The notes: generated by a model from the sequence alone, not told the origin. Shown: positions 1-8,135, counted from the stretch's first letter. The stretch: 40,986 bases of DNA from an uncultured Prevotellaceae bacterium (GCA_947166345.1 CAMVDU010000023.1:1-40986); one strand, 5' to 3'. Translations and numbers: made by a program.

Positions 1-8
1 CGAAACTC

Positions 9-70
9 TTAAAAGATATTAAAATTTTAGGTGGTGTCCTGACTTTTGGGACACCACTTCTTTTCCTTTG
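9..70 (+). promoter_or_regulatory. Hairpin-promoter module, copy A
   Basis: The module has an A/T-rich 15-mer TTAAAAGATATTAAA at 9-23, then a perfect 9-bp inverted repeat (GTGGTGTCC at 31-39, GGACACCAC at 49-57) around the loop TGACTTTTG, then a -7-like box TTCCTTTG at 63-70. A second copy with identical spacing lies at 6341-6402. It stands 37 bases before the small ORF at 107. It could be an operator overlapping a promoter, or a terminator of an upstream gene, since a T-rich stretch follows the stem. The fixed distance of 14 bases from loop to -7 box in both copies favours a promoter/operator. Confidence 0.6.
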
Positions 71-106
71 CACTCGAAAATGTTTCATTAAAAAAATTCG
101 AGTGTT

Positions 107-244
107 ATGACAAACTTAGTATCTATCGCCCTTCTTTCGGCAGGCTTCCTTGGCATGTGGGTGTGCGCCCTCTACGCCGTTGATTTCATGTTCTCTTTCG
201 TTGGCAAACGCTTAAAGTTGAGGGAGGATCTTTTTTCCAAATAA
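107..244 (+). CDS. Small hydrophobic protein, 45 residues, unknown
   Basis: The frame runs from ATG at 107 to TAA at 242-244. The product starts MTNLVSIALLSAGFLGMW and has one probable membrane segment (about residues 4-32) followed by a basic tail with KRLKLRED. It follows the hairpin-promoter module A, and its stop codon is immediately followed by the promoter of the restriction-modification operon. I recognise no family. The good fit between module, start codon and stop codon is the main reason to call it; a chance frame cannot be excluded at this length. Confidence 0.4.
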   Translation: MTNLVSIALLSAGFLGMWVCALYAVDFMFSFVGKRLKLREDLFSK

Positions 245-246
245 AT

Positions 247-278
247 TTTGGTGGTTCAGAGAAAAGTGACTATCTTTG
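247..278 (+). promoter_or_regulatory. Promoter of the restriction-modification operon
   Basis: TTTG at 247-250, 20 bases, then TATCTTTG at 271-278: an almost ideal Bacteroidota -33/-7 promoter. Transcription would begin around 284, which puts the ATG at 302 within a short leader and argues against the TTG at 248 as start. Confidence 0.75.
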
Positions 279-301
279 CAAACCAAATAGGACATATCGA
301 C

Positions 302-3295
302 ATGAATCAAGATATACACAAACTTGTAGAACGATACGAGGCTGACAGGAAGCACTACTTGACAGATCGCTACAATGAAACGCAGGTGAGGAGCGACTTC
401 CTTGACCCGCTGTTTGAGTTGTTGGGATGGGATATCAAGAATCGTGCTGGTAAGCCGACGAATGAACGTGAGGTGATACTGGAGGAACCACTGAAAGCTG
501 GTGCTGATGAAAACACTAAGAAACCAGATTATACGTTTCGTTTGTTTGCAGAACGCAAGTTCTTCCTTGAAGCAAAGAAACCCCATGTGAATATCCACGA
601 GGTGGATGCACCAGCACGCCAGGCACGGCGATATGGTTATACAGCAAACCTGAAAATATCTGTGCTTTCCAACTTCGAATATCTGATGATATACGATGCC
701 TCAGTGAAAGTGGAAGAAAATGACAATAATCAAAAGGCTCTTATTAAGAAGTACCACTATACAGAATACGAGGAGAACTTTGAAGAGATTAAGCGTCTCC
801 TTGGCAAGGAATCTGTATATTCAGGTCAGTTCGATGAAGAATGGAAGGATATTGAAGTTCGTTTGAAGCAGTGGTCTGTTGATAAACAGTTCTTAAAGCA
901 GATAAACGAGTGGCGTTTGTTACTTGGTAAGGAGATTCTTGCTGCCGATTCAACCATTGACATGGAACTGTTGGGTGATGAAGTGCAAAGTTACATCAAC
1001 AAGATTCTCTTCCTTCGTGTCTGTGAGGACAGAAATATTGAGACTTACAAAGAATTATTAGTTATTGCTGACGGTGGACAGTTCAAATTACTGTTAGAGA
1101 AGTTCCGCAAAGCGGATAGCAAATATAACTCAGGATTGTTTGACCAAGCTCTTTCTGAGCAAGTGGTATGCAATGCCAGCTCTGCTTTCTGGACTATTAT
1201 CCGTCAGTTATATTTTCCAGAAAGCCCTTACTCATTCAGCGTATTCTCATCTGACATCTTGGGCCATATCTACGAGATATTCATTGCCGAGAAGTTGGCA
1301 ATTGTTGGCGGCGAATTGCAAATTGTGAAGAAACCAGAGAACGAGGATCGTGATGTAGTGACAACACCCACATACATTATTCGTGAGATTCTTCGTCAAA
1401 CTATATCGCCACTTTGTAAAGACAAATCTGCAAAAGAAATATTGGGAATGAAGTTCGCAGACATTGCCTGTGGCTCAGGAGCTTTCTTGTTGGAGGCATA
1501 TCAGTTGTTGAATGACATTTTAATTGACTATTATATTCAGCACGATACCTCCAAACTTGTACAAATTGGAGAAAACTCTTACAGGCTGAAATTCGCAGAG
1601 AAGAAGCAGTTGTTGAAGAATTGCATCTATGGTGTAGATAAGGATTTCAACGCTGCCGAAGCATGTAAGTTTGGCTTACTCCTGAAATTGCTGGAAAATG
1701 AAGACTCCGCGAGTCTGATGAATGAACATCCTATTCTGCCAGATATGGCAAATAACATTTTCTTTGGGAATAGCCTGCTATCAAGTAGTGACATCACTGC
1801 CGAAGATGCTACAGACATAAATCCATTTGACTTTGGTTCTTTGAAGTTCGATGCAATTATTGGCAATCCTCCTTATCTGACAACGGAAGGCATGAAGAAT
1901 GTTACCCCGAAAGAATTGCCCTTGTACAAGCAGAAGTATGCTAGTGCATATAAGCAGTTTGACAAGTACATTGTTTTTGTAGAACGAGCATCATCATTAC
2001 TCAAAGAAAACGGATTGTTGGGTTATATTGTTCCACTAAAGTTCATGAAGGTAGGGGCAGGTCAGGAATTACGTCGTCTCATAACGAATCAGAAGACACT
2101 TGAAGCTATCACGGCATTTGGAGCTTGTAAAGTCTTCCCTGGGAAATCCAACTACACTTGTCTGCTCATCTTGAAGAAGGCTGAACATGATACATTCAGG
2201 TACAATGAAGTAAGCAATCTGGAAAAATGGAAGTTGGCAGATAAGAATATATTACCGTCGGATACCAAAAACTTTTGCGAACTATCAGAAGGTACTTGGC
2301 TCCTGTTCCCTGAGCATCTGAGAGAAGCCTATAACACTATCGTTTCGAACAGCACAGCACTTTTAGAAATAACTGGTGAGGATAATATCTTTAACGGTAT
2401 TCAAACAAGTGCAAACAAAGTTTATATCTTCCAATCTAAATCAGAGAAAGACGGCATATATACATTCTTAAAGGATAAGAAGGAATGGATGGTTGAGAAA
2501 GAGGTAACAAGACCTTATTTCCAAACATCAAGTGGCGATGACGGCCTAAACACTTACCGTACTTTTAAGCCTAATGCATGTGTGATATTCCCCTATCGGA
2601 AGAATGACGCCGGTAAATTGGAAATGATACCTCTTGACGACATTAAAAAAGAATATCCCAAACTCTATAAGTACCTTATTGCTCATAAGAGTATCCTGAA
2701 TGCAGCATCCCGCGACATTAAGCCTATTCCAACTACAGATAACGAATGGCATAGATATGGAAGACATCAAAGTCTCGATGCTTGTAATCTGCCAGAAAAG
2801 ATTATCGTCGGTGTGCTTTCCACTGGAGATAAATATGCCGTAGACACCTTCAGTACCTTTGTGTCATCAGGAGGTACAGCAGGTTATTGTATGATAGCTT
2901 TGCCAGAGGATTCTAAGTATTCAATCTATTATATACAAGCAATCCTGAATTGCAAGTATTTGGAGTGGATAAGTTCTCTTTATGGTGAGATATTCAGTGG
3001 TGGATTTATTGCAAGAGGAACAAAAGTATTGAAGCAACTGCCTGTTCACAAGATTGACTTCGAGAATTCCAAAGAGAAACTGGCCCATGATAGCATAGCA
3101 GGAAAGCAGAAACAACTTATCGAATTAGGTGATAAAATAGATGCTATGCATGGTAACAAACGCCAGCTCACTATTTTGCAACGCCAGTTTGATATTGCCA
3201 AGCAGGAATTAGCCTATATAATCATGAATTTATATGGCATGCAACAATACGATAGTATCATCCCAATAATCAAAGAACAATATGCAGCTGATTGA
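302..3295 (+). CDS. Eco57I-like restriction endonuclease-methyltransferase (type IIG)
   Basis: This 997-residue protein combines DNA cleavage and adenine-N6 methylation. The N-terminal part (about residues 1-170) resembles the HsdR_N-type nuclease domain, with a PD-(D/E)xK-like signature: PDYTF followed by FFLEAKKP. The middle has methyltransferase motif I (ADIACGSGAFLLEA) and motif IV (IIGNPPYL), the NPPY form typical of N6-adenine enzymes. The last third should hold the target-recognition domain of the TaqI/Eco57I class. The length is close to that of the classical Eco57I enzyme. The ATG at 302 was chosen because a strong promoter ends at 278. The gene overlaps the next by 14 bases, so the two are translated together. 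The recognition sequence cannot be read from the sequence. Confidence 0.85.
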   Translation: MNQDIHKLVERYEADRKHYLTDRYNETQVRSDFLDPLFELLGWDIKNRAGKPTNEREVILEEPLKAGADENTKKPDYTFRLFAERKFFLEAKKPHVNIHEVDAPARQARRYGYTANLKISVLSNFEYLMIYDASVKVEENDNNQKALIKKYHYTEYEENFEEIKRLLGKESVYSGQFDEEWKDIEVRLKQWSVDKQFLKQINEWRLLLGKEILAADSTIDMELLGDEVQSYINKILFLRVCEDRNIETYKELLVIADGGQFKLLLEKFRKADSKYNSGLFDQALSEQVVCNASSAFWTIIRQLYFPESPYSFSVFSSDILGHIYEIFIAEKLAIVGGELQIVKKPENEDRDVVTTPTYIIREILRQTISPLCKDKSAKEILGMKFADIACGSGAFLLEAYQLLNDILIDYYIQHDTSKLVQIGENSYRLKFAEKKQLLKNCIYGVDKDFNAAEACKFGLLLKLLENEDSASLMNEHPILPDMANNIFFGNSLLSSSDITAEDATDINPFDFGSLKFDAIIGNPPYLTTEGMKNVTPKELPLYKQKYASAYKQFDKYIVFVERASSLLKENGLLGYIVPLKFMKVGAGQELRRLITNQKTLEAITAFGACKVFPGKSNYTCLLILKKAEHDTFRYNEVSNLEKWKLADKNILPSDTKNFCELSEGTWLLFPEHLREAYNTIVSNSTALLEITGEDNIFNGIQTSANKVYIFQSKSEKDGIYTFLKDKKEWMVEKEVTRPYFQTSSGDDGLNTYRTFKPNACVIFPYRKNDAGKLEMIPLDDIKKEYPKLYKYLIAHKSILNAASRDIKPIPTTDNEWHRYGRHQSLDACNLPEKIIVGVLSTGDKYAVDTFSTFVSSGGTAGYCMIALPEDSKYSIYYIQAILNCKYLEWISSLYGEIFSGGFIARGTKVLKQLPVHKIDFENSKEKLAHDSIAGKQKQLIELGDKIDAMHGNKRQLTILQRQFDIAKQELAYIIMNLYGMQQYDSIIPIIKEQYAAD

Positions 3296-5450
3296 GGATG
3301 CATCTGAACAGAAATTGCGAGGGGCTTATTATACCCCACCAGCAATTGCTTCGTTTATACTCCACTGGGGCATAAGCGGCAGTACTGATGATGACATATT
3401 GGAACCAAGTTGTGGTGATGGTGTGTTCTTGGAGCAGATGGCAAGGGAGCAGATGGCTTTCCATCATGTTACAGCAGTGGAGTATGAAGCTGTAGAAGCA
3501 GAAAAGGCACGTGCCATAGGTTTGCATGATTCTGAGGTTATTAATTCAGACTTCCATCGTTTCTGCATAGAAACAGAGCAGAGGTTTAGCCTTGTTGTTG
3601 GCAATCCTCCGTTTATCCGCTATCAATATTATGATGAAGGGCAACAGGAATTAGCTGGAGAGATATTCAAGAAAGCAGGGCTGAAACGTTCCAAGCTAAC
3701 AAATGCCTGGGTGACATTTGTTGTGGGATGCAGTCTTTTGCTGAAAGAACACGGCAAGATGGGATTCGTTATCCCATCAGAATTGCTACAGGTGACCTAC
3801 GCCCAGCAGCTGCGTAAGTACCTAGCCCATTTCTTCAACAAGATAAATATCATCTCTTTCGAGAATCTTGTGTTTGAGGAAATCCAGCAAGAAGTGGTGC
3901 TGTTGCTTTGTGAGAAAAATGGTACGGACGAACACCTGATTGAACATATCGAGGTGAAAGATACAGAAGGGTTGCAATCCCTTGATCCCCACCGTCTGAA
4001 TCTGCCAACTAAGCAGATAGATTTCCACGAAGACAAGTGGACATATTATTTCTTGGATAAAGAAGAACTGGAATTCTTAGGCAGGGTTCGTTGCGAAAAC
4101 ATGCCAAAGATTGGAAAGTATGCCAATGTGGAGGTGGGTATTACAACAGGTGCCAACGGTTACTTCACCGTTCCTCAGAGCATCGTTGACATATACCAGT
4201 TACAGGAATATGCTCGTCCAATGGTAGGTCGCAGCGTTCAGGTGAATAGCCTGTGCTTTACGACTGAGGACTGGAATCGTAATCTGAACATTGGGGCTAA
4301 AGCCAACCTTTTAGTGTTTCCTCCAAAGGTGAAAGAAGAAGGTGGTGACGGTGTGAAAGCCTACATCGAAAGTGGTGAACAACAAGAGATCAATAAAGGA
4401 TATAAAACCCGTATCCGCGATGACTGGTATGTGATACCATCGATAAAACTATCTCAGGCCCTTTTTCTTCGCCGTAACAATCTCTATCCTAAGTTTGTGC
4501 TGAACGAGGCCCAAGCATACACCACAGACACGATGCATCGTGTGTTCATCAATGAAGGGGTAAACCACAAGGCTTTTGTGGTTAGTTACTACAATTCTCT
4601 GTCCTTTGCTTTTGCTGAGATTCTTGGGCGCAACTTTGGCGGTGGCGTATTGGAATTGATGCCAAGCGAGGTGGAAGGAATCTATTTGCCTTATCGCGAA
4701 GCTAATGCTGAACTATTCGATAAAGTTGATCAGATGGTTCGTGAGAAGAAAACGCCAGATGAAATTCTCGACTTCACGGATAAAGAGTTGCTGCAAAAAG
4801 GCATGGGATTCACAGAGAAGGAAACCAACATGGCACGCTCTATTTGGTACAAACTAATGGGACGCAGATTAAACCGCGAATCATTGGAGAAATCGACATC
4901 AGGAGAAAAACTTTACCAGATTGGTAGAGAATTGCAACCCAAAGCGAACACCGTTCACTATAAGCAACTGAACTTCCTTGAACTGTTTGACCAATATGCT
5001 TATGATGCCATAACAGAGAATACAATGGCTTGCGAAGGTATAGAAAAGTATGGAAAGTATGATCTTGATGAAAGCAAAAATGTGCTCATCAGTCTTGTCA
5101 AGAAAGACAATGAGGCATATTTCCTAAATGGTGAACTTTCCAAGATATACTATACTGGCAAGAGATTTCCTTCAACGGTGGCACTCAATAAACTGTACTA
5201 CTTCATGCCGTATATCAAACGTAAGGGCATACGTGACCTATATCTGATAAAGATTGCTCGTGTGGGAACCCGTAAAGAAGGTCAGCCAGATAACGATCCC
5301 AACGATTTCCGTCTAGTATTCGAGATAGAGTTTGTGAAGAAAATTTTCAAGGATTACAAACCAGTCGAGTTGGAGATTTGGCATACGTTCACGGATACGA
5401 CAATGAAAGAACTGCTTGAAGTACAGCATAAAGGAAACGCTGTTCATTGA
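3282..5450 (+). CDS. Adenine-specific DNA methyltransferase with long C-terminal extension
   Basis: The 722-residue protein begins with a class I SAM fold: GAYYTPPAIA, motif I ILEPSCGDGVFLEQM and motif IV VVGNPPFIRYQ, the NPPF/TaqI type of N6-adenine methyltransferase. It should methylate the same site as, or the second strand for, the upstream enzyme, as in Eco57I, where a separate M protein accompanies the RM fusion. The catalytic and recognition parts end around residue 550; the last ~160 residues (after RELQPKAN) form an extra domain I do not recognise. The start overlaps the preceding gene by 14 bases. Codon use is more A/T-rich than in the housekeeping genes further right, which fits acquisition by transfer. 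Confidence 0.82.
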   Translation: MQLIEDASEQKLRGAYYTPPAIASFILHWGISGSTDDDILEPSCGDGVFLEQMAREQMAFHHVTAVEYEAVEAEKARAIGLHDSEVINSDFHRFCIETEQRFSLVVGNPPFIRYQYYDEGQQELAGEIFKKAGLKRSKLTNAWVTFVVGCSLLLKEHGKMGFVIPSELLQVTYAQQLRKYLAHFFNKINIISFENLVFEEIQQEVVLLLCEKNGTDEHLIEHIEVKDTEGLQSLDPHRLNLPTKQIDFHEDKWTYYFLDKEELEFLGRVRCENMPKIGKYANVEVGITTGANGYFTVPQSIVDIYQLQEYARPMVGRSVQVNSLCFTTEDWNRNLNIGAKANLLVFPPKVKEEGGDGVKAYIESGEQQEINKGYKTRIRDDWYVIPSIKLSQALFLRRNNLYPKFVLNEAQAYTTDTMHRVFINEGVNHKAFVVSYYNSLSFAFAEILGRNFGGGVLELMPSEVEGIYLPYREANAELFDKVDQMVREKKTPDEILDFTDKELLQKGMGFTEKETNMARSIWYKLMGRRLNRESLEKSTSGEKLYQIGRELQPKANTVHYKQLNFLELFDQYAYDAITENTMACEGIEKYGKYDLDESKNVLISLVKKDNEAYFLNGELSKIYYTGKRFPSTVALNKLYYFMPYIKRKGIRDLYLIKIARVGTRKEGQPDNDPNDFRLVFEIEFVKKIFKDYKPVELEIWHTFTDTTMKELLEVQHKGNAVH

Positions 5451-5493
5451 CGATTATAATGCAATGGATTGTGAATTATAAAGTGTAAGGAAT

Positions 5494-6330
5494 ATGACAA
5501 AGACACAAGCAATAAAGCTATTTGAAGAAAAGAAGGTCCGCACGGTGTGGGACGATGAGAAAGAACAATGGTATTTCTGCGTCGTAGATGTCGTTGAAGT
5601 ACTGACGGAAAGTAAAGACCCTTCTGGCTATGTCAAGACCATGAAAAAGCGCGACCCGATGCTTGCCAAAGGGTGGGGACAAATTGTCACCCCCCTTTTC
5701 GTCCAGACCCCTGGTGGACGGCAAAAAATGAATTGTGCGACAATAAAAGGAATCTTCCGTATCATACAGGCAATACCCTCTCCCAAGGCAGAGCCTCTTA
5801 AACAATGGATGGCGCAGGTTGCCAGTCAGCGTATAGACCAGATGCAAGATCCTGAAAAGAGCATTGACCAAGCCATTGTTGACTATAAGCGTTTGGGCTA
5901 TAGTGACGCTTGGATCAATCAGCGCATCAAGAGTATTGAGGTTCGCAAGGAACTGACAGACGAGTGGCAACGTACTGGTGTGCATGAAGGGCTGGAATAT
6001 GCATCCCTGACGGACATCATCACTCGCGAGTGGAGCGGATTCACCACCAAGCAATACAAGCATTTCAAAGGGTTGAAGAAGGAAAACCTGCGCGATAATA
6101 TGACCAATCTGGAGATTGCCTTCAACATACTGGCAGAGGCTTCGACAGCAGAACTTTCAAAACAGCGTAACCCGAAGGGATATAAACAACAGACAAAGAT
6201 TGCCAAAGAAGGTGGAAGTGTAGCCAAAGCAGCCCGTAATCAACTGGAAAACAAGCTGGGACGCTCTGTCATATCTAATGCTAAGGCAAGTGACTACCTG
6301 TTGCCAAACAACGAGGAAGAGGAGAAATAA
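5494..6330 (+). CDS. DinD/BRO-type DNA-damage-inducible protein
   Basis: This 278-residue protein begins with a BRO-N/Bro-like domain (KKVRTVWDDEKEQWYFCVVDVV, then ESKDPSGYVKTMKKRD), followed by a DinD-type C-terminal part (LTDEWQRTGV, EYASLTDIIT, GLKKENLRDNMTNLE). In E. coli DinD is SOS-induced and affects RecA filaments; BRO-N domains in phages are antirepressor DNA-binding modules. Its place 43 bases after the restriction-modification genes, on the same strand, suggests one operon, in which it could respond to DNA breaks made by the nuclease. That link is inference. The homology call is good; the exact function is not known. Confidence 0.75.
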   Translation: MTKTQAIKLFEEKKVRTVWDDEKEQWYFCVVDVVEVLTESKDPSGYVKTMKKRDPMLAKGWGQIVTPLFVQTPGGRQKMNCATIKGIFRIIQAIPSPKAEPLKQWMAQVASQRIDQMQDPEKSIDQAIVDYKRLGYSDAWINQRIKSIEVRKELTDEWQRTGVHEGLEYASLTDIITREWSGFTTKQYKHFKGLKKENLRDNMTNLEIAFNILAEASTAELSKQRNPKGYKQQTKIAKEGGSVAKAARNQLENKLGRSVISNAKASDYLLPNNEEEEK

Positions 6331-6340
6331 CTACTTTTCC

Positions 6341-6402
6341 TTAAAAGATATTAAATGTTAGTAGGATGTCCTGACTTATGGGACATCCTATTTTTAATTT
6401 TG
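6341..6402 (+). promoter_or_regulatory. Hairpin-promoter module, copy B
   Basis: Same architecture as 9-70: TTAAAAGATATTAAA at 6341-6355, arms TAGGATGTCC (6362-6371) and GGACATCCTA (6381-6390) around the loop TGACTTATG, and a -7 box TAATTTTG at 6395-6402. Loop-to-box distance is again 14 bases. The outer arm bases differ from copy A but remain paired. It lies upstream of the UmuD-like gene, so an operator for that protein is a reasonable guess. Confidence 0.65.
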
Positions 6403-6455
6403 CGGCCGAAATTGCGAAGAAAAAAAAACTAACAAACTAAAACAAGGAAAGAAAA

Positions 6456-7334
6456 ATGAGAAAAGCTGCGATTAAAAACATGAAGGCCGTTGAGGGGCTG
6501 CCCTTGATGACGGTGGAGGAGACGATGGGATGGCTCGACAGCAGAGGCATCAGGTATGAGGTGTGCGACACGCAGGTGCCCGCGACAGCCAACAAGGTGA
6601 GCTGCGGAAAGCCTACTGACATTGGCGACTACATGATTAAGGAGTATCACAACCTGCCCAGCTCGGCTGTAAGACTGCACCCTGTGATTGATGTGCCGGC
6701 CAAGGGGGACTCGATGATTGAGGCTGATATCCACGAAGACGACTGGCTGCAACTGGAGGTGGGCGTCCTTCCTTCGGATGGCGACGTGGTGATGGCAGGC
6801 ATTGACGGCGATTTCTTGGCCAAGGTGTTTTTCACGGACAGCCAGAACAGGAAGTGGCTGTTGCCCAAGAACAAGAACTACAAGCCCACCCTGTTGACGC
6901 CTGAGAGCAATGTGAAGATATCGGGTGTGGTACACCATGTAAGGAAGGTGGTGCCTCGCCAGTCGTACAACGAGTGCATGTCAATCCTGGAACGTGCCAG
7001 TGAGAGCCATCGGCAGCAGGGCGATGCCATGCAACTGCTGGCAAAGGGCATCGGCGAGGGCTGCTACCTGTTCTGGGCTGCATCGGCATGGGCTGTGGCC
7101 TACTGTGTGGTGCGCGACTGTGGTGGCTACGAGGGCAGCATGAAGGAGTTTGAGCGCAAGGCGATGAACATGACGCTGCCCATGACGTTCAAGTACGAAT
7201 GTACGATGGGCACCGTGCAGCGCACCATCAGCAACCACCCCTACATGCGTCTGCACGTGGACAGATGGCGTGAGAACGGGGCTTCTCCGCGCGAGATTGT
7301 ATTGATGGAATTCCTGAAGAAGTTTCTGCTGTAG
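6456..7334 (+). CDS. UmuD/LexA-like (S24) self-cleaving protease with extra C-terminal domain
   Basis: Of 292 residues, about 48-160 form an S24 domain very like UmuD: a Cys-Gly pair at 50-51, GDSM with Ser86, and Lys123 in GDFLAKVFF. The spacings (36 residues from Cys to Ser, 37 from Ser to Lys) equal those of E. coli UmuD (C24, S60, K97). RecA-stimulated self-cleavage at Cys50-Gly51 is therefore plausible. The first 49 residues show no clear helix-turn-helix. Residues ~160-292 form an additional domain with a hydrophobic stretch near YLFWAASAWAV, which I cannot assign. No polymerase (UmuC) gene follows. It heads an accessory cassette, and the hairpin-promoter module stands before it. A rho-independent terminator follows at 7404. 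Confidence 0.75.
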   Translation: MRKAAIKNMKAVEGLPLMTVEETMGWLDSRGIRYEVCDTQVPATANKVSCGKPTDIGDYMIKEYHNLPSSAVRLHPVIDVPAKGDSMIEADIHEDDWLQLEVGVLPSDGDVVMAGIDGDFLAKVFFTDSQNRKWLLPKNKNYKPTLLTPESNVKISGVVHHVRKVVPRQSYNECMSILERASESHRQQGDAMQLLAKGIGEGCYLFWAASAWAVAYCVVRDCGGYEGSMKEFERKAMNMTLPMTFKYECTMGTVQRTISNHPYMRLHVDRWRENGASPREIVLMEFLKKFLL

Positions 7335-7403
7335 TTTCTGCCATGCAGAAAGTCGGGCCACCTGAGTTTCTGTTTTCTGCACCCACTTTCTGCTTTTGTT
7401 TCT

Positions 7404-7439
7404 GAATGCGTTTCAAGAGATTGGAACGCATTTTTTTTG
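7404..7439 (+). terminator. Rho-independent terminator after the UmuD-like gene
   Basis: AATGCGTTTC and GGAACGCATT form a 10-bp stem (one G-U pair) around AAGAGATT and are followed by an uninterrupted T run. It lies 70 bases after the stop codon at 7334. Confidence 0.75.
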
Positions 7440-7451
7440 TGCCTACCTTTG
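7421..7451 (+). promoter_or_regulatory. Promoter of the Cys-rich gene leader
   Basis: TTG at 7421-7423, 20 bases, TACCTTTG at 7444-7451. It overlaps the terminator stem, so a new transcript starts directly after the previous one stops. It implies a 5' leader of about 285 bases before the ATG at 7744. Confidence 0.6.
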
Positions 7452-7743
7452 CAATGTCAACAAACGACAAGCGATCTTTGCGTTGCCGCGAAAATCGGCG
7501 GCGCCTCAACAAAGCCAAAGCGAGCTTTGCTCTGTATTCGGCTTGCGCGATCTTTGAAATTGTGATACATAGATTATTATCTTTTCTGTTTTAGGTGTTT
7601 TTCTTTTCATAGTGCTTTGCATTATCGTTATTTTGGTTCAGGCGGTCAGCGGACTGCCAAAGCCTGCCCTGCTGCGACAGCACGGCAGTTTTCAAAGAGA
7701 GAGTTCTTAAACATTATAAACTAAAAAATAAGCGTATGAGAAA
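7452..7743 (+). ncRNA. Long structured leader or small RNA
   Basis: No convincing reading frame fills these ~290 bases. They hold GCCGC/GCGGC and CAAAGC/GCTTTG stem-loops, a 10-base direct repeat GCGATCTTTG, a stem GGCGGTC/GACTGCC at 7641-7658, and a terminator-like hairpin at 7664-7688 (CTGCC-C-TGCTG, loop CGA, CAGCA-C-GGCAG) followed by TTTT. The last hairpin sits 55 bases before the next gene and could act as an attenuator. A tiny frame ATG AGA AAA TGA (7736-7747) overlaps the next start codon. It matches no RNA family I can name. Confidence 0.4.
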
Positions 7744-7950
7744 ATGAAGATTGAGAAGAATGTAAGGCTGGGCTTCGTCATGAACGAGCACGGCATCAAG
7801 GTGAAACGCTGCTGCGCCAGCTGTGCCTTCAAGGATTACAGGGACGATACACGCTACTGTACGCAGCATCATGAGGAGGTGGGCGCCCGCGCCCGATGCA
7901 GGAAGTGGCAGATGAGCGACGGTCTGAAGAATGCGGGAAACATTAATTAA
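7744..7950 (+). CDS. Small Cys/His-rich protein, likely zinc-binding
   Basis: This 68-residue basic protein has CCASCAFKD, CTQHHEE and ARCRKW, giving five Cys and two His in a spacing that suits one zinc site. Similar short Cys-rich proteins occur in Bacteroidota mobile elements and prophage-like cassettes; no activity is known to me. The start ATG overlaps the stop of a 3-codon frame (ATGA), so coupling is possible. It is separated from the upstream gene by a terminator and its own promoter and long leader. Confidence 0.6.
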   Translation: MKIEKNVRLGFVMNEHGIKVKRCCASCAFKDYRDDTRYCTQHHEEVGARARCRKWQMSDGLKNAGNIN

Positions 7951-7952
7951 AA

Positions 7953-8059
7953 GACGAGAGAACGAGTTTTTTTGACGAGAGAACGAGAGAACGAGTTTTT
8001 TTTGACGAGAAGACGAGAGAACGAGTTTTTTTGACGAGAAGACGAGAGAACGAGATTTT
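7953..8059 (+). repeat. Imperfect tandem repeat with T tracts
   Basis: Four units built from GACGAGAGAACGAG, with internal duplications of the ACGAGAGA/GACGAGAA part, the first three ending in runs of 7, 8 and 7 T and the fourth in ATTTT. They fill the gap between the Cys-rich gene and the next gene. Differences between units are mainly extra copies of short submotifs, which points to slippage. Confidence 0.8.
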
Positions 8060-8072
8060 AAAAAACTATCGT

Positions 8073-8096
8073 CTAAACTCCTAAACTCCTAAACTC
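8073..8096 (+). repeat. 8-base tandem repeat (CTAAACTC x3)
   Basis: Three exact copies of CTAAACTC directly follow the larger repeat and precede the gene at 8136. Other gaps in this window carry 7- or 8-base repeats of the same kind. Confidence 0.8.
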
Positions 8097-8135
8097 CAAA
8101 ACAATTAAAACATTAACAATTAAACATTAAAATTT

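Noticed and set aside
9..6402. Modules A and B as attachment sites of an integrated 6.3-kb island
   Set aside because: Direct repeats made by integration would be near-identical; here the arms differ in a compensating way, and no integrase is present.
7406..7594. 62-residue frame in the leader before the Cys-rich gene
   Set aside because: It runs across the terminator, promoter and hairpins; the peptide has no credible features.
7953..8096. CRISPR array
   Set aside because: Units are unequal, spacers are only T runs, and there are no cas genes.
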